64,000 nt of DNA from Nostocoides sp. HKS02 (GCF_009707485.1 NZ_CP046121.1:1-64000); one strand, 5' to 3'. Counted from the first letter of the stretch, positions 1 to 10,946 are shown. Notes: a model not told the origin generated them from the letters alone. Program-made: numbers and translations.

Positions 1-2154
1 TCCTACCTGCTGGCCGCCCGCGGGGTGCAGCCGGGTCGGGTCCTCGCCATCACCTTCACCAACAAGGCCGCCGCCGGGGATGCGCGAGCAGATCGCCGCG
101 CTCGTCGGCCCCGGGCCAAGGCCATGTGGGTCATGACGTTCCACTCGGCCTGCGTCCGCATCCTGCGCCGCGGGGCCGGCAGGTGGGAGCTGAAGTCCAC
201 CTTCTCGATCTACGACGCCGCCGACCAGCGGCTCACGTAGCCGATGGTGATGCGCGACCCTCATTACCGATCCCAAGCGCTACCCGCCGCGGTCGTTCAG
301 CCACCAGGTGTCCAACCTCAAAGAACAGGCTCGTCGACGGGAGACCTTCGCCTCCCAGGTCGTCAGGGGCACCCATCAGGAGCGCATGCTCGCCGGGGCC
401 TACTCCGGCTACCAGCGCCGGCTGCGGCAGGCCGAAGCGCCTCGACTTCGACGACCTCATCATGACCACGGTCAACATCCTCCAGGCCTTTCCCGACGTG
501 GCGGGCACTACCGCCGACGCTTCCGCCGCGATCCTCGTCGACGAGTACCAGGACACCAACCATGCCCATTTCCAGCTCGTGCGCGGCTGGTGGGTGCGCG
601 CAACCGGCACCGCAGGTATGCCAGTCGGCGACGGACCGGCCGTGGGCGGCCGGGAGCTCGTCGTGGTCGGGGATGCCGACCAGTCGATCTACCCGCCTTC
701 CGGGGCGCGACGATCCGCAACATCGTGGAGTTCGAGCAGGACTACCCCGACGCCCCGGACGATCCTGCTGGAGCAGAACTACCGCTCCACCCAGACCATC
801 CTCCAGGCCGCCAACTCGGTCATCGCCAAGAACCCCGAGCGCCGCAAGAAGAACCTCTGGACCGACAGCGGCGACGGCGCGCTGATCGTGGGCTATGTCG
901 GCGACAACGAGCACGACGAGGCGGCCTTCGTCGCCAAGACCATCGACGAGCTCGGCGACTCCGCGGGGTCAAGCCCAAGGACGTCGCGGTCTTCTACCGC
1001 ACCAACGCCCAGAGCCGGGCCCTGGAGGAGGTCTTCGTCCGGGTCGGGTTGCCCTACAAGGTGGTTGGCGGCACCCGCTTCTACGAGCGGCGTGAGGTCA
1101 AGGATGCGCTGGCCTACCTGCGCGTCATCTCCAACCCGACCGACACGGTCAACCTGCGCCGCATCCTCAACGTGCCCAAGCGCGGCATCGGCGACCGCGC
1201 CGAGGCCTGCGTGGCGGCGCTGGCCGAGCGCGAGCGCATCCGTTCATCGCCGCGCTCGGTCGTCCCGAGGACGCGCCCGGGATCGCGACCCGCTCGGTGG
1301 CCGCGATCAAGGGCTTCACCGGGCTGCTCGAGGAGCTCGGGGCGATCCACGCCGACGACGAGCGCGGGGTCGGCGACCTCCTCGAGGCAGTCATCGACAA
1401 GTCCGGCTACCTCGCCGAGCTGCGCGCCTCGCACGACCCGCAGGACGAGACCCGCATCGAGAACCTCGCCGAGCTCGTCGCCGTGGCCCAGGAGTTCGAC
1501 GAGACCCGGGCCGTCACCGGTGAGGTGGCCAGCCTCGAGGACTTCCTCGAGCAGGTCTCCCTGGTGGCCGACGCCGACGAGATCCCCGACTCCGAAGAGG
1601 CGGAGGACCTCGGCGTCGTCACGCTCATGACGCTGCACACCGCCAAGGGCCTGGAGTTCCCGGTCGTGTTCCTCACCGGCATGGAGGACGGCACCTTCCC
1701 CCACCTGCGGGCGTTGGGTGACCCCAAGGAGCTCGAGGAGGAGCGCCGCCTCGCCTATGTCGGCATCACGCGGGCCCGCGAGCGGCTGCACCTGTCCCGG
1801 GCCGCCGTCCGGTCCGCGTGGGGTGCTCCCCAGTACAACCCGGCGAGCCGGTTCCTTGATGAGATCCCCGGCCACCTCGTCGACTGGCAGCGTGCTGAGG
1901 CCGCGACCACGTCGCGCCGGCCCGGCACCCCGGCGGTGGCGACCCTCGCGGCACGCCCCGGCGTTCGTTCGCCGGGCAACCGCCCGCTCATCGCCCTGCA
2001 CCCTGGCGACCGGGTGACGCACGACGCCTACGGCCTCGGCACCGTGGTCAAGACCGAGGGCGAGGGCGACAAGACCCAGGCGCACGTCGACTTCGGCGGC
2101 GAGACGGGGGTCAAGCGGTTCCTGCTGCGCTACGCCCCGCTCGAGAAGCTCTGA
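1..2154 (+). CDS. pcrA: ATP-dependent DNA helicase UvrD/PcrA, 5'-partial and frame-broken
   Basis: This is a superfamily 1A 3'-5' DNA helicase of replication and nucleotide excision repair, acting in the cytoplasm. The start and the Walker A motif lie left of the window; reading begins around motif Ia (AITFTNKAA). Motif II (DEYQDTN, near 540), motif III ([10 protein letters not shown], near 665), motif IV ([12 protein letters not shown], near 770), motif V ([15 protein letters not shown], near 1635) and motif VI ([11 protein letters not shown], near 1757) are all visible. The last 858 bases (1297-2154) are one clean frame ending [10 protein letters not shown]. Upstream, the frame changes at least six times (near 75, 112, 230, 440, 700-770, 965 and 1245), each apparently by one base in a G/C run. 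Because every motif survives, sequencing error at a contig edge is more likely than a pseudogene. Confidence 0.9.
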
Positions 2155-2190
2155 GGCCAGCTCCGAAGCAAGCTCTGAGGCCAGCTCTGA
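2146..2190 (+). repeat. Short tandem repeat carrying repeated in-frame TGA stops
   Basis: An 18-bp unit (AAGCTCTGAGGCCAGCTC) occurs at 2146-2163 and 2170-2187, followed by a further partial copy. The first copy contains the pcrA stop codon at 2152-2154. TGA recurs at 2176 and 2188, both in the same frame, so termination of pcrA is triplicated. Confidence 0.7.
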
Positions 2191-2226
2191 GGTCGCGACC
2201 GGCGCCCGGTGGGGTGCCGGGTCCGG

Positions 2227-3044
2227 CTACTGCAGGTGGTGGGCGTGCAGCCGGGGGCGGGGTTGATCGCTGCGCCACCGTACGGGTGGATCTCGAGGTG
2301 GAGGTGCGGACCCGTCAGGTGGCCGGTGTTGCCCGACAGCCCGACGATCTTGCCGGGGGCGACCTTGGCGCCGACGGTCGTGTCGATCTCGCTCATGTGG
2401 GCGTAGACCGAGACGGTGCCATCCCAGTACTGGATCGAGACCTTGTTGCCGTAGCCGTTCTCCCAGCCGGTCGAGATGACCGTGCCGGTCGACATCGCCG
2501 CGATCGGGGTGCCGACCGGTGTGGCGAAGTCGTTGCCCTCGTGCATGCGCCCCCAGCGCCAGCCGAAGCCGGAGGTGAACGTCGCGCCCTTGATCGGCAG
2601 CACCCACGCCTCGGTGGCCTGGCGCGCCGCCTCGGCCTTCTTCAGCGCGGCGACGGCGAGGCCCTTGCTCGCGACGGAGGACCGCTGGGCGCTGCGTGCG
2701 ACGCGCTGCGCCTCGCTCACTCGACCCAGGGCGGTGCTGTTCTGCAGCTCGCGCTGCTGCTCGGTCTCCATGCGGTCGAACTGCGTCGCCGCGGCATCCA
2801 TCGCGCGGGCCCGGCTGGCCGAGCCGGTGACGTCGAAGTAGGCCGGTGCCGACTCGGCGACGGTGGCGCCGGTCGCGGTGACCACCAGGGCTGCGGCTGC
2901 CGCGCTGGGGAGGATGAAGCCACTACGGAAGCCAGCCGGGAGTTGGGGTCCCCTCTTCGGGCCGCGGTGACGGCCGGGGGCGCGATGGCGCCCCGAGTAG
3001 GAAGGTGAGCTCACTTGGGTGACGACCTCGCGCGCGGGGAACAC
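2227..3044 (-). CDS. M23-family peptidoglycan endopeptidase (membrane-anchored)
   Basis: This is a zinc LytM/M23-type endopeptidase that would cleave peptidoglycan cross-bridges outside the membrane. A basic N-terminus precedes one hydrophobic segment (about residues 42-62), then a helical coiled-coil-prone stretch (75-145), then the M23 domain with the HxxxD motif (H168, D172) and the HxH motif in GPHLHLEIH (H247, H249). The start is GTG at 3044; a GTG at codon 12 is a reasonable alternative. As written, the frame reads past the expected end to 2130 and overlaps pcrA, giving a basic tail unlike the family. One base added near 2249 restores the usual ending INPAPWL...HHLQ with a stop at 2227, so a missing base is likely. 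It converges on pcrA. Confidence 0.8.
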
Positions 3045-3115
3045 GGAAGCACCGAGGGTAGCGTGACCCGTTCGTTATCCAAAATCTTTCCGACGAACTG
3101 GTGGGTCCGTCGTGC

Positions 3116-4131
3116 TCAGGAAGAGTCCGGCGACTCTCGGCGGAGCTCGGTGACGCCCGGCGTGACGGTGTGCCCGTCGGAGTCGAGATGGGCCAGCGTC
3201 GAGGAGATCCCGTGGACGACGCTGCCGATGATGGGCAGCGACATGTGGCCGACCCCGTGCGGGTCGATGTTCTGGGCGCTGAGGTCGGGGTGCTTCAGGG
3301 CGGCGTTGCGCTGGGGGAAGACCATCTGGTCGAGGTCGGACCAGTACACGACGAACCGGGTGCGGCAGTTCGGCACCGGCTGGTCCAGCTCGCGCATCAG
3401 ACCGCTGCCGGGCCGCAGCTGCCGGGTGAGCTGGTTGTGCCACCCGTATGCCGTGTAGGTGCCCTGATGGGGTGTCCCCAGCGTCACCAGGGTGTGCACG
3501 CGCTCGTCGCCGCCGAGCCGGGTGACGTAGTAGCGGGCGATGAGACCGCCCATGGGTGCCCGACGACGTGGATCCGCTCGTAGCCCGTCTCGGCGACCAG
3601 CGCCTCGACCTCCTCGGCGAGCTGGGCTGCCGCAACGCGGACGTCGGCCGTGAAGGGGGAGTAGTTCATCGAGGTGACCCGGCCGAATCCGCGGCGACGC
3701 AGCCCGAGGCGCAGGAGCGTGAAGATCGACCGGTTGTCGACCATGCCGTGCACCAGGAGGATCGGCGTGCCGGCCGCCTCCACGTCGGAGATCACCAGCC
3801 CGCGCTGGATCGGCGGCAGATGCTCGACGCGGTACCCGAACTGGCTGTCGCGCTCGTGTCGGCCGACCAGGCCCCACGGATAGAGCGCGAGGTGGGTCGT
3901 GACCCACGCGGCCTCGACGGCGGCTCCGACCAGTCCGGTCGGCGTGGACAGGGCCTTGGCCGCGCCGCCCACGATGTCCTGCGCAGCGTCCGCGGTGCCC
4001 TTGACCGCCGCGGCGGTGCCGACGACCGCGCGGGTGGCTCGGCCGAGCAGGGTTCCCGGGCGCGCCTGGGACTCCGACGAGGGCCGCGACGGTGCGGCGG
4101 GCCGGCGAGGGCGCGAGACGCTCAACGACAT
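3116..4131 (-). CDS. Lipase/esterase-like alpha/beta hydrolase (one frameshift)
   Basis: This is a cytoplasmic or cell-associated serine hydrolase of the triacylglycerol lipase/PGAP1-like type; the substrate is unknown. The N-terminal about 75 residues are basic and Ala-rich. The oxyanion strand is ILLVHGMVDN, and the family ends with a His-containing segment (DPHGVGHMSLPII). The frame breaks near 3556 exactly at the nucleophile elbow: the intact frame would read VVGHSMGGLIARYYV, but the serine codon lacks one base. The upstream part is read from ATG 4131 to about 3560 and the downstream part continues in another frame to the stop at 3116. Total length would be about 338 residues, normal for the family. 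Either the enzyme is inactivated or, more likely given neighbouring genes, the base was missed in sequencing. Confidence 0.75.
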
Positions 4132-4267
4132 GACCCTGCGAACCTACTGGGTGAAACCGGGACATTCGCGTGTTGTGGGTCACGATCCGGCGTGTCCTCG
4201 TGCGAAGGTGGCGAGCCGCCCGTGTGGTGCTGCGCACCCGACCGGCCGCGCGCCGGTCCGCAGTGGC

Positions 4268-4273
4268 TAGTCT
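4268..4273 (+). promoter_or_regulatory. -10 element TAGTCT for a leaderless transcript
   Basis: A TANNNT -10 hexamer lies six bases before the ATG at 4280, so transcription would begin at or next to the start codon. No Shine-Dalgarno sequence precedes the gene. The promoter assignment is inference. Confidence 0.5.
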
Positions 4274-4279
4274 GCGGCC

Positions 4280-4681
4280 ATGACTGACTCTCCCCTGCGC
4301 GTCGTCGTGGCCAAGCCCGGGCTCGACGGACATGACCGTGGCGCCAAGGTTGTCGCCCGCGCCCTGCGCGACGCGGGCATGGAGGTGGTCTACACCGGCC
4401 TCCACCAGACACCCGAGCAGATCGTCGAGGCGGCCATCCAGGAGGATGCCGACGCGGTGGGTCTGTCGGTCCTGTCCGGCGCCCACATGACGCTGTTCGC
4501 CAAGGTCATGGACCTGCTCAAGGCGCGTGACGCCGCTGACATCGTCGTCTTCGGGGGCGGCATCATCCCCGAGGCCGACATCCCGGAGCTCGAGAAGATC
4601 GGCGTCGCCAAGGTGTTCACGCCCGGCGCGACCACCACCGAGATCGTGGCCTGGGTTCGGGGCAACGTCACCCAGCAGTAG
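4280..4681 (+). CDS. Stand-alone cobalamin-binding acyl-CoA mutase subunit
   Basis: A 133-residue B12-binding domain of the kind that forms the C-terminus of methylmalonyl-CoA mutase or the separate small subunit (IcmB) of isobutyryl-CoA mutase. The DxHxxG signature that ligates cobalt from below is present ([10 protein letters not shown], about residues 13-22), followed by the Rossmann-like elements LSVLSGAH and [12 protein letters not shown]. No catalytic large subunit lies in the window, so the partner is encoded elsewhere. It would act in carbon-skeleton rearrangement of branched or odd-chain acyl-CoA. Which mutase it serves cannot be told from this chain alone. It converges on the S15-type hydrolase. 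Confidence 0.85.
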   Translation: MTDSPLRVVVAKPGLDGHDRGAKVVARALRDAGMEVVYTGLHQTPEQIVEAAIQEDADAVGLSVLSGAHMTLFAKVMDLLKARDAADIVVFGGGIIPEADIPELEKIGVAKVFTPGATTTEIVAWVRGNVTQQ

Positions 4682-4689
4682 CACCGCTC

Positions 4690-6586
4690 CTAGCCGACCA
4701 CCGGCACGGTGAACAACGCCGGCTGCGTGGGTGAGGCGTGCACGGTGACCGGCTGGACGGCATACGCGTTCTTGTAGGCCGCGTCGGTGCTCGCGAGCAC
4801 CAGCTCGAGCCGGTGCCCCGCCAAGACCTGGTGGACGATCGCCGGCAGCTCGATGTGCACGGGCTGGGTCACGTCCGCGACCCGAACCGGGCTGATCAGC
4901 TTGTGGACCAACGTCTTGGTGCCGTCAGGGGCGACGTCGTAGAGCTTCGCGAAGACCTGCAGCTGGCCGCTGGGGCCACCGGCCTGGGTGGCGGCCGCTG
5001 CGGGGGAGTCGAACCGCACGTCGAGCGTCGGCGACCCGACGATGGTCTCGGCGGTGACCAGCGGGGCGGTCGACCACGAGCCGAACGTCCCCGGGGTGTC
5101 GTAGGGCGCCGTGGTGCCGGCGGGCAAGGACACTCGGCCCTCGAGCCCCGAGATCTCCGAGTAGGACGCCGCGGCGCCACCACCGGGGTTCGACCAGCTG
5201 GTCGAACCGGGGAGGATCGCGGACTTCGAGGAGACGAGCTGGTCGGCCGACGAGAGGTACCAGCTCTGGCGCGAGCCGACGGGGAACGACGGTGCGCTGG
5301 CGTATGCCGGTGCAGCAGTGCCGGTGTAGCTCACCCAGTCGCGGAAGTACGCGAACGCGGGGCCGGTCGAGACCTTGACGTCCTTGAGGTAGTGGTCGAA
5401 CCAGTTCTTGATGCGCAGGCCGAGGTAGGTGTCCTCGATGTGCTGGCCGGACAGGTCGAGCTCGCCGGGAGCCGCGCCGCTGTTGCCGTTGACGCCGCCG
5501 GAGTGGCCCCACGACTGCCAGGCCATCGACACCGGGACGCCGCGCGCCTTGAACCCGCGGTAGGTCGCCGCGGCCTCCTGGAGGTTGAACAGGGTGTCGT
5601 TCTCGCCCTGGATGAGGAAGGTCGGGATGGTGACCTGGTCGAGGTAGTGGCCGACCGAGACCCGGTTCGTCAGGGTGAACGTGTCGCTGGTCGGGTAGCC
5701 GAGGGTGTCGAGCGTCGCCTTGGCCTGGCAGGCCTCGAGGACGAAGTTGGGGCACCCCACGTTGCGGCTCGGGTCATAGCTGGCGCCCTGGATGCCGTCG
5801 GCGATACCCACGCCGAAGAACAGGTCGGTCCAGCCCATCTTCTCCGTGCCCGGGTTGGAGTCCGCGTAGGTGACTCCCGTGGTGAAGCTCGTGTTGTTCG
5901 GCGCCAGCGAGTAGCGCAGGTCGTTCCACGTGATGAGCGGGACGAGGGTGTCGACCCGCTTGTCGACGGCCGCGGTGGCGAACTGGATCTGGCCGCCGTA
6001 CGAGCCGCCGATCATGCCGATCCGTGGGTCGTGGGTGGCCGGGTTGTCGAGCTTGGTGAAGTCGACCGTGAGCGTGCCCGACCCCGCGGCAACGCCCCCA
6101 CGGAGGAGGAGTCGTATGCCGCGGAGCCGCCGCCCCCGAGAAGGTGACGAGCGAGCTGGCCGCGATGCCGTCGCGGCCGGGGTCGTCAAGCGAGATCTTG
6201 CACCCGCTGTTGGGGAAGCCGAGGCCCGTGTAGGAGAGCACCGTGTAGCCGCGCTGGGCGAACGCCTGGCCCAGGCCCGCCTGGTCGGTCTTGCTGCCGC
6301 CGAACCCGTTCGTGGTGAGGATCGAGGGCACCCGTGCCGACGGGCTCGCGCTGTGGGGCTTGTAGAGGTCGGCGTCGATGGTGCAGGTCTGGGGCTGCCC
6401 GAGGTCGTTGGTGCCAGCCGGTACCGAGAAGTGCAGGCCCGTGTAGGTGTCGACGGTGTCGAGCGTGGGGGCCGTGGTCTGGGCGGAGGCCGGCTGCCCC
6501 GCTGCGAGGAGACCCGCGGCGGCAAGCGCGGCGGCGACTGCGGTGGCGAACGAGACGACGGGCCGTGACCGGCGCAAGGGCGACAT
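4690..6586 (-). CDS. Secreted CocE/NonD-type (peptidase S15) serine hydrolase, two frameshifts
   Basis: This exported alpha/beta hydrolase resembles X-Pro dipeptidyl-peptidases and cocaine esterase-like enzymes. It has a clear signal peptide (about residues 1-35, ending PASAQT). The nucleophile is in GMIGGSYGGQ, the acid in IQGENDTLFN and the histidine in SWGHSGG, followed by the jelly-roll C-terminal domain typical of the family (PLVTAETIVGSPTLDVR). The start is ATG 6586. The frame changes twice, near 6137 and near 6105, both at G/C runs; the short middle piece (GGGSAAYDSSSVG) matches the family in the third frame, so both are probably single-base errors. Intended length is about 630 residues. 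The physiological substrate is unknown. Confidence 0.8.
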
Positions 6587-6617
6587 GCCTGCTCAACGAC
6601 ACCGACGGTCCCGCGGT

Positions 6618-6623
6618 TACGCT
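6618..6623 (+). promoter_or_regulatory. -10 element TACGCT, likely leaderless
   Basis: A TANNNT hexamer lies five bases upstream of the ATG at 6629, with no ribosome-binding site between. It is consistent with a leaderless transcript, but this is inference from sequence. Confidence 0.4.
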
Positions 6624-6628
6624 CAGCC

Positions 6629-7600
6629 ATGGCCTTCACCTCCGCCGAGCTCGATGCGGCCACGGCCGTCGTGCGACGCCACTTCGCCCCCACCGCCCAG
6701 CTCGCCTGGCCCCTCCTCGGTCGCGAGATCGGTGCGCAGGTCTGGGTCAAGCACGAGAACCAGACCCCCACCGGTGCGTTCAAGGTGCGTGGCGGGCTGG
6801 TCTACGCCGACCGGGCCCGCCGCGAACGACCGCAGGTCACGGGCTTCGTCTCGGCCACCCGGGGCAACCACGGGCAGTCCCTCGCGTATGCCGGCCGGGC
6901 TGCCGGGTTGCGCGTCGTGATCGTCGTACCCGGGGGGAACAACCCTGACAAGAACGCCGCGATGGTCGGGTTCGGCGCCGAGCTCGTCGTCCACGGTCGG
7001 GACTACCAGGAGTCCCGTGAGTATGCGACAGGCCTGGCCGAGGAGCTGGGACTGGAGTCGGTCCCGGCCTTCCACCCGGACCTCGTCGTGGGGGTCGCGA
7101 CCTACGCCAAGGAGCTGTTCGACGAGGCGGGCCCGCTCGACACGGTGTACGTCCCGGTCGGCATGGCCTCGGGGATCTGCGGCCTGATCGGCGTGCGCGA
7201 CCTGCTCGGGCTGTCGACCGAGGTGGTCGGCGTGGTGAGCGAACGGGCGCCCGCGACGGCGCTGTCGTTCGCGGCGGGCACGGTCGTGACGACGCCTGAC
7301 GCGGACACCTTCGTCGACGGGGTGGCCTGCCGTGCCCCGGTCCCCGAGGCGGTGGCCGAGATCGGGCGCGGGGCGGCCCGGGTCCTGACGGTGAGCGAGG
7401 ATGCCGCCGCCGAGGCGATGCGCCTGATGCTTCGCACGACCCACCAGCTGCCCGAACCCGCCGGTGCCCTGGCCCTGGCTGGACTGATGTCGGAGCGCGA
7501 CCACGTGGCCGGGCGTCGGGTGGCGGTGATCCACAGCGGTGGGAACTGCGACGCCTCGATCCTCACGGAGGTCCTGGCGGGCTCGACACCCCGGCCCTGA
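6629..7600 (+). CDS. Threonine/serine dehydratase-like PLP enzyme
   Basis: A 323-residue fold-type II PLP enzyme similar to catabolic threonine ammonia-lyase. The PLP lysine lies in TPTGAFKVRGG (about residue 52), the substrate loop is SATRGNHGQS (about 74-83), and the glycine-rich phosphate-binding loop appears as VPVGMASGICG. It lacks a C-terminal ACT regulatory domain, so feedback by isoleucine or valine is not expected. Length fits single-domain dehydratases. Related families (diaminopropionate lyase, hydroxyaspartate dehydratase) share the motifs, so the exact substrate is uncertain. It stands alone between the divergent S15 hydrolase and the DUF3048 lipoprotein. Confidence 0.85.
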   Translation: MAFTSAELDAATAVVRRHFAPTAQLAWPLLGREIGAQVWVKHENQTPTGAFKVRGGLVYADRARRERPQVTGFVSATRGNHGQSLAYAGRAAGLRVVIVVPGGNNPDKNAAMVGFGAELVVHGRDYQESREYATGLAEELGLESVPAFHPDLVVGVATYAKELFDEAGPLDTVYVPVGMASGICGLIGVRDLLGLSTEVVGVVSERAPATALSFAAGTVVTTPDADTFVDGVACRAPVPEAVAEIGRGAARVLTVSEDAAAEAMRLMLRTTHQLPEPAGALALAGLMSERDHVAGRRVAVIHSGGNCDASILTEVLAGSTPRP

Positions 7601-7631
7601 CTGCCTGCCCGCGCCGGACGGGTGGCGGACC

Positions 7632-7637
7632 TATCCT
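7632..7637 (+). promoter_or_regulatory. -10 element TATCCT, likely leaderless
   Basis: TATCCT is placed six bases before the ATG at 7644. It supports that ATG as the start of the lipoprotein rather than upstream in-frame codons. Confidence 0.5.
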
Positions 7638-7643
7638 CAGCGC

Positions 7644-8648
7644 ATGTCGTCGCGCGCCCGCCAGACCCTGGGCGGCCTCGCGGTCTGCCTGACCGCCCTT
7701 GCCGTTGCCGCCGGATGCTCCGGGAAGCCCGCGGCCGCCCCACGCCACCCCAGCACGACCACGACGCCGTCGGCCACGCCCACCCCGAGCCTGCCTGGCG
7801 TCCCCTTGAGCGGGGGCCCGGTGCTGGCCGTGAAGATCGACAACACCCCGGCCGGCCGCCCGCGCATCGGGTTGGCCCAGGCCGACGTCGTCTACGTCGA
7901 GCCGGTCGAGGGTGGCCTGACGCGCCTGATGGCGGTCTTCAGCCGTCACCTGCCCTCACTCGTAGGCCCGGTGCGCTCGGGCCGCGAGACCGACAAGGAC
8001 CTGCTGGCCAACTACGGACCTGTGGCGCTGGCCTACTCGGGCGCCTCGAGCTACACGGTGGGGGTGCTCGCGACGGGGCACCAGGTCAACCTCGTCTTCG
8101 ACTATGGCAGCCGCGGCTTCTACCGCGACCATTCCCGTCCGGCGCCGTACAACGTCATCGGCAACACCACCCAACTGCTCGCTCGGGCTGGCGGTGGCGT
8201 GCGCCCGGGCGACATCGGCTTCCGGTACGGGGCGCCGACCACGGCGGGCACTCCCGCCACCTCGGTGGTCGCGTCCTGGCCGTCCTCGACCGAGGCCCTG
8301 GTCTGGAATCCCGCGCGCAAGGTGTACCTGGTCACCACCAACAGGCAGGCGGACGTCAGTCCCACCGGCCAGCAGTACACAGCCTCGACCGTCGTCGTCC
8401 AGTATGTCCGGACGCACCTGACTGCCAACCGCGACGTCAACGGCGTTCAGACACCGCTCGCCGAGGTGATCGGCCACGGCGCGGCGACGGTCCTGCGCGA
8501 TGGCCGCGTCTGGCGGGGCACCTGGTCCCGGCCCTCCGCCACGGCGCCCACGGTCTTCACGTCCGCCGGCAAGCGCGTCACCTTTGCGCCGACCGGCACG
8601 GTGTGGGTGCTGCTCGTGGCCGTGGGCCAGCCCGTCACCGTGCGCTGA
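7644..8648 (+). CDS. DUF3048 domain lipoprotein
   Basis: A 334-residue secreted lipoprotein. The signal peptide ends in a lipobox (LAVAAGC, Cys at about residue 25), so the protein should be lipidated and anchored to the outer face of the membrane. A Thr/Ser/Pro-rich linker (about 33-50) leads into the DUF3048 domain (YerB-like), with typical segments such as VKIDNTPAGRPRIGLAQADVVY, GPVRSGRETD and PYNVIGNT. The family has no established function; a cell-wall-associated role is commonly suspected. The start is the ATG preceded by a -10-like box. Confidence 0.85.
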   Translation: MSSRARQTLGGLAVCLTALAVAAGCSGKPAAAPRHPSTTTTPSATPTPSLPGVPLSGGPVLAVKIDNTPAGRPRIGLAQADVVYVEPVEGGLTRLMAVFSRHLPSLVGPVRSGRETDKDLLANYGPVALAYSGASSYTVGVLATGHQVNLVFDYGSRGFYRDHSRPAPYNVIGNTTQLLARAGGGVRPGDIGFRYGAPTTAGTPATSVVASWPSSTEALVWNPARKVYLVTTNRQADVSPTGQQYTASTVVVQYVRTHLTANRDVNGVQTPLAEVIGHGAATVLRDGRVWRGTWSRPSATAPTVFTSAGKRVTFAPTGTVWVLLVAVGQPVTVR

Positions 8649-8794
8649 TCGGGCCCGTGCAGGGGTCGTCCACGTGCTCGGGTGAGATTGGTCCCATTGG
8701 GCTCCACGGCCCCTACCCGGGGCGGCCCGCGGGTCCTGACAGGGCTAGTCTCGGGCACGAACCACACCCCCTTCCGTAGACGAGGACGTCAGAC

Positions 8795-9997
8795 GTGGAT
8801 CTGTTCGAGTACCAGGCGCGAGACATGTTCGAGGCCCACGGCGTGCCCGTGCTGGCCGGCGCGATCGCCACGACCCCGGAGCAGGCCCGCGCGGCCGCCG
8901 AGGAGATCGGCCCCAAGAGTGGCGGGGTGACCGTCGTCAAGGCCCAGGTCAAGACCGGCGGTCGCGGCAAGGCTGGCGGCGTCAAGGTGGCGAAGTCCCC
9001 CGAGGAGGCCGAGGCGGCTGCCACGGCGATCCTCGGCATGGACATCAAGGGCCACACCGTCGGCACGGTCATGGTCGCCCAGGGCGCCCGGATCGCGGAG
9101 GAGTACTACTTCTCGGTCCTGCTCGACCGCACCAACCGGTCCTACCTCGCGATGTGCAGCAAGGAGGGCGGCATGGAGATCGAGCAGCTCGCCGTCGAGC
9201 GGCCCGAGGCGCTGGCCCGGGTCGCGGTCGACCCGAACACCGGGATCGACGAGGCGAAGGCCCGCGAGATCGTCGAGACCGCGGGCTTCGACGCCGAGAC
9301 CGGCGCCAAGATCGTCCCCGTCCTGCAGCGCCTCTGGGAGGTCTACCGCGACGAGGACGCCACGCTGGTCGAGGTCAACCCGTTGGTCAAGACCGAGGAC
9401 GGCGACATCGTCGCCCTCGACGGCAAGGTGACCCTCGACGAGAACGCCGGCTTCCGCCACGCCGACCACGAGGCCCTCGAGGACAAGGCAGCCGCCGACC
9501 CGCTCGAGGCCGCGGCCAAGGAGAAGGGGCTCAACTACGTCAAGCTCGACGGCTCCGTCGGCATCATCGGCAACGGCGCCGGCCTGGTCATGTCCACGCT
9601 CGACGTCGTCGCCTACGCCGGTGAGGAGTTCACCGACGCAAGTGGCAACCACCCCAAGCCGGCCAACTTCCTCGACATCGGTGGCGGCGCCTCGGCAGAG
9701 GTCATGTCGAACGGCCTGCACATCATCCTCGGTGACGAGCAGGTGAAGTCGGTGTTCGTCAACGTCTTCGGCGGCATCACCGCCTGTGACGCGGTCGCCA
9801 ACGGCATCGTGGGCGCGCTGAACAACCTCGGCGACGAGGCCACCAAGCCGCTCGTCGTCCGCCTGGACGGCAACAACGTGGAGGAGGGCCGGCGGATCCT
9901 CGCTGATGCGAACCACCCGTTGGTGACCATCGAAGCGACCATGGACGGCGCGGCCCGCAAGGCTGCCGAGCTCGCGGCCCTGAGCTCCACCAACTGA
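8795..9997 (+). CDS. sucC: Succinyl-CoA synthetase beta subunit
   Basis: The ADP/GDP-forming succinyl-CoA ligase beta subunit of the TCA cycle, 400 residues. It begins [19 protein letters not shown] as expected for an ATP-grasp domain, with [18 protein letters not shown] forming the nucleotide loop. LVEVNPL (Glu/Asn metal-binding) and the C-terminal [12 protein letters not shown] segment follow. The start is GTG at 8795. sucD follows 19 bases downstream and the two form one operon. The 146 bases upstream show no convincing promoter beyond an AT-poor stretch with a possible TAGTCT box near 8748. Confidence 0.97.
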   Translation: MDLFEYQARDMFEAHGVPVLAGAIATTPEQARAAAEEIGPKSGGVTVVKAQVKTGGRGKAGGVKVAKSPEEAEAAATAILGMDIKGHTVGTVMVAQGARIAEEYYFSVLLDRTNRSYLAMCSKEGGMEIEQLAVERPEALARVAVDPNTGIDEAKAREIVETAGFDAETGAKIVPVLQRLWEVYRDEDATLVEVNPLVKTEDGDIVALDGKVTLDENAGFRHADHEALEDKAAADPLEAAAKEKGLNYVKLDGSVGIIGNGAGLVMSTLDVVAYAGEEFTDASGNHPKPANFLDIGGGASAEVMSNGLHIILGDEQVKSVFVNVFGGITACDAVANGIVGALNNLGDEATKPLVVRLDGNNVEEGRRILADANHPLVTIEATMDGAARKAAELAALSSTN

Positions 9998-10016
9998 CCT
10001 AAGGAACGGCATACCA

Positions 10017-10910
10017 ATGGCAATTTTTCTCGACGAGAACTCCAAGGTCATCGTCCAGGGCATGACCGGCTCCGAGGGCATGAAGCACACCCAGCGCATG
10101 CTGCGGTCCGGCACCCAGATCGTGGGCGGCGTCAACCCCCGCAAGGCCGGCGAGTCGGTGGGCTTCGAGGGTGGCGTGACCATCCCCGTGTACGGCACCG
10201 TAGCCGAGGCCATCAAGGAGACCGGCGCGACGGTGTCGGTGATCTTCGTCCCCCCGGCCTTCGCCAAGTCGGCCGTGGTCGAGGCGATCGATGCCGAGAT
10301 CCCACTGGCCGTCGTCATCACCGAGGGCATCGCGGTCAAGGACACCGCAGAGTTCTACGCGTACTCCCGGAGCAAGGGCACGACCCGCATCGTCGGCCCG
10401 AACTGCCCCGGCCTGATCAGCCCCGGCAAGTCCAACGCCGGCATCATCCCGGCCGACATCGCCGGCCCGGGCCGCATCGGGCTGGTCTCCAAGTCGGGGA
10501 CCCTGACCTACCAGATGATGTATGAGCTGCGGGAGTTCGGCTTCTCCTCCGCGGTCGGCATCGGCGGCGACCCGATCATCGGCACCACCCACATCGACTG
10601 CCTCGAGGCGTTCGAGAAGGACCCCGAGACCGACGCGATCGTCATGATCGGCGAGATCGGCGGCGACGCCGAGGAGCGGGCCGCGGCATACATCAAGGAG
10701 CACGTGAGCAAGCCGGTCGTCGGCTACGTCGCGGGCTTCACCGCCCCCGAGGGCAAGACGATGGGTCACGCCGGCGCCATCGTGTCCGGCTCGGCCGGTA
10801 CCGCTGCGGCCAAGCAGGAGGCGCTCGAGGCCGCCGGGGTCAAGGTCGGCAAGACGCCGTCCGCGACCGCGGACCTGATGCGCGAGATCATGCGGGGTCT
10901 GCAGAAGTAG
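10017..10910 (+). CDS. sucD: Succinyl-CoA synthetase alpha subunit
   Basis: The 297-residue alpha subunit, which carries the CoA site and the phosphohistidine. Visible landmarks are [16 protein letters not shown] at the N-terminus, [11 protein letters not shown], the SGTLTYQ segment and the active-site region GHAGAIVSG, whose histidine is phosphorylated. The ribosome-binding site AAGGAA lies ten bases before the ATG, and the octamer CGGCATAC (10007-10014) sits between them. It ends shortly before a strong palindromic terminator. Confidence 0.97.
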   Translation: MAIFLDENSKVIVQGMTGSEGMKHTQRMLRSGTQIVGGVNPRKAGESVGFEGGVTIPVYGTVAEAIKETGATVSVIFVPPAFAKSAVVEAIDAEIPLAVVITEGIAVKDTAEFYAYSRSKGTTRIVGPNCPGLISPGKSNAGIIPADIAGPGRIGLVSKSGTLTYQMMYELREFGFSSAVGIGGDPIIGTTHIDCLEAFEKDPETDAIVMIGEIGGDAEERAAAYIKEHVSKPVVGYVAGFTAPEGKTMGHAGAIVSGSAGTAAAKQEALEAAGVKVGKTPSATADLMREIMRGLQK

Positions 10911-10946
10911 CCCTCCGGAGGTAGTCCCTCCGGCCACCGCGCCTGC

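Noticed and set aside
8789..10345. Long open frame antisense to sucCD (518 codons)
   Set aside because: It is a shadow of codon bias in a high-GC genome; it has no recognisable domain and covers the intact sucC and sucD genes.
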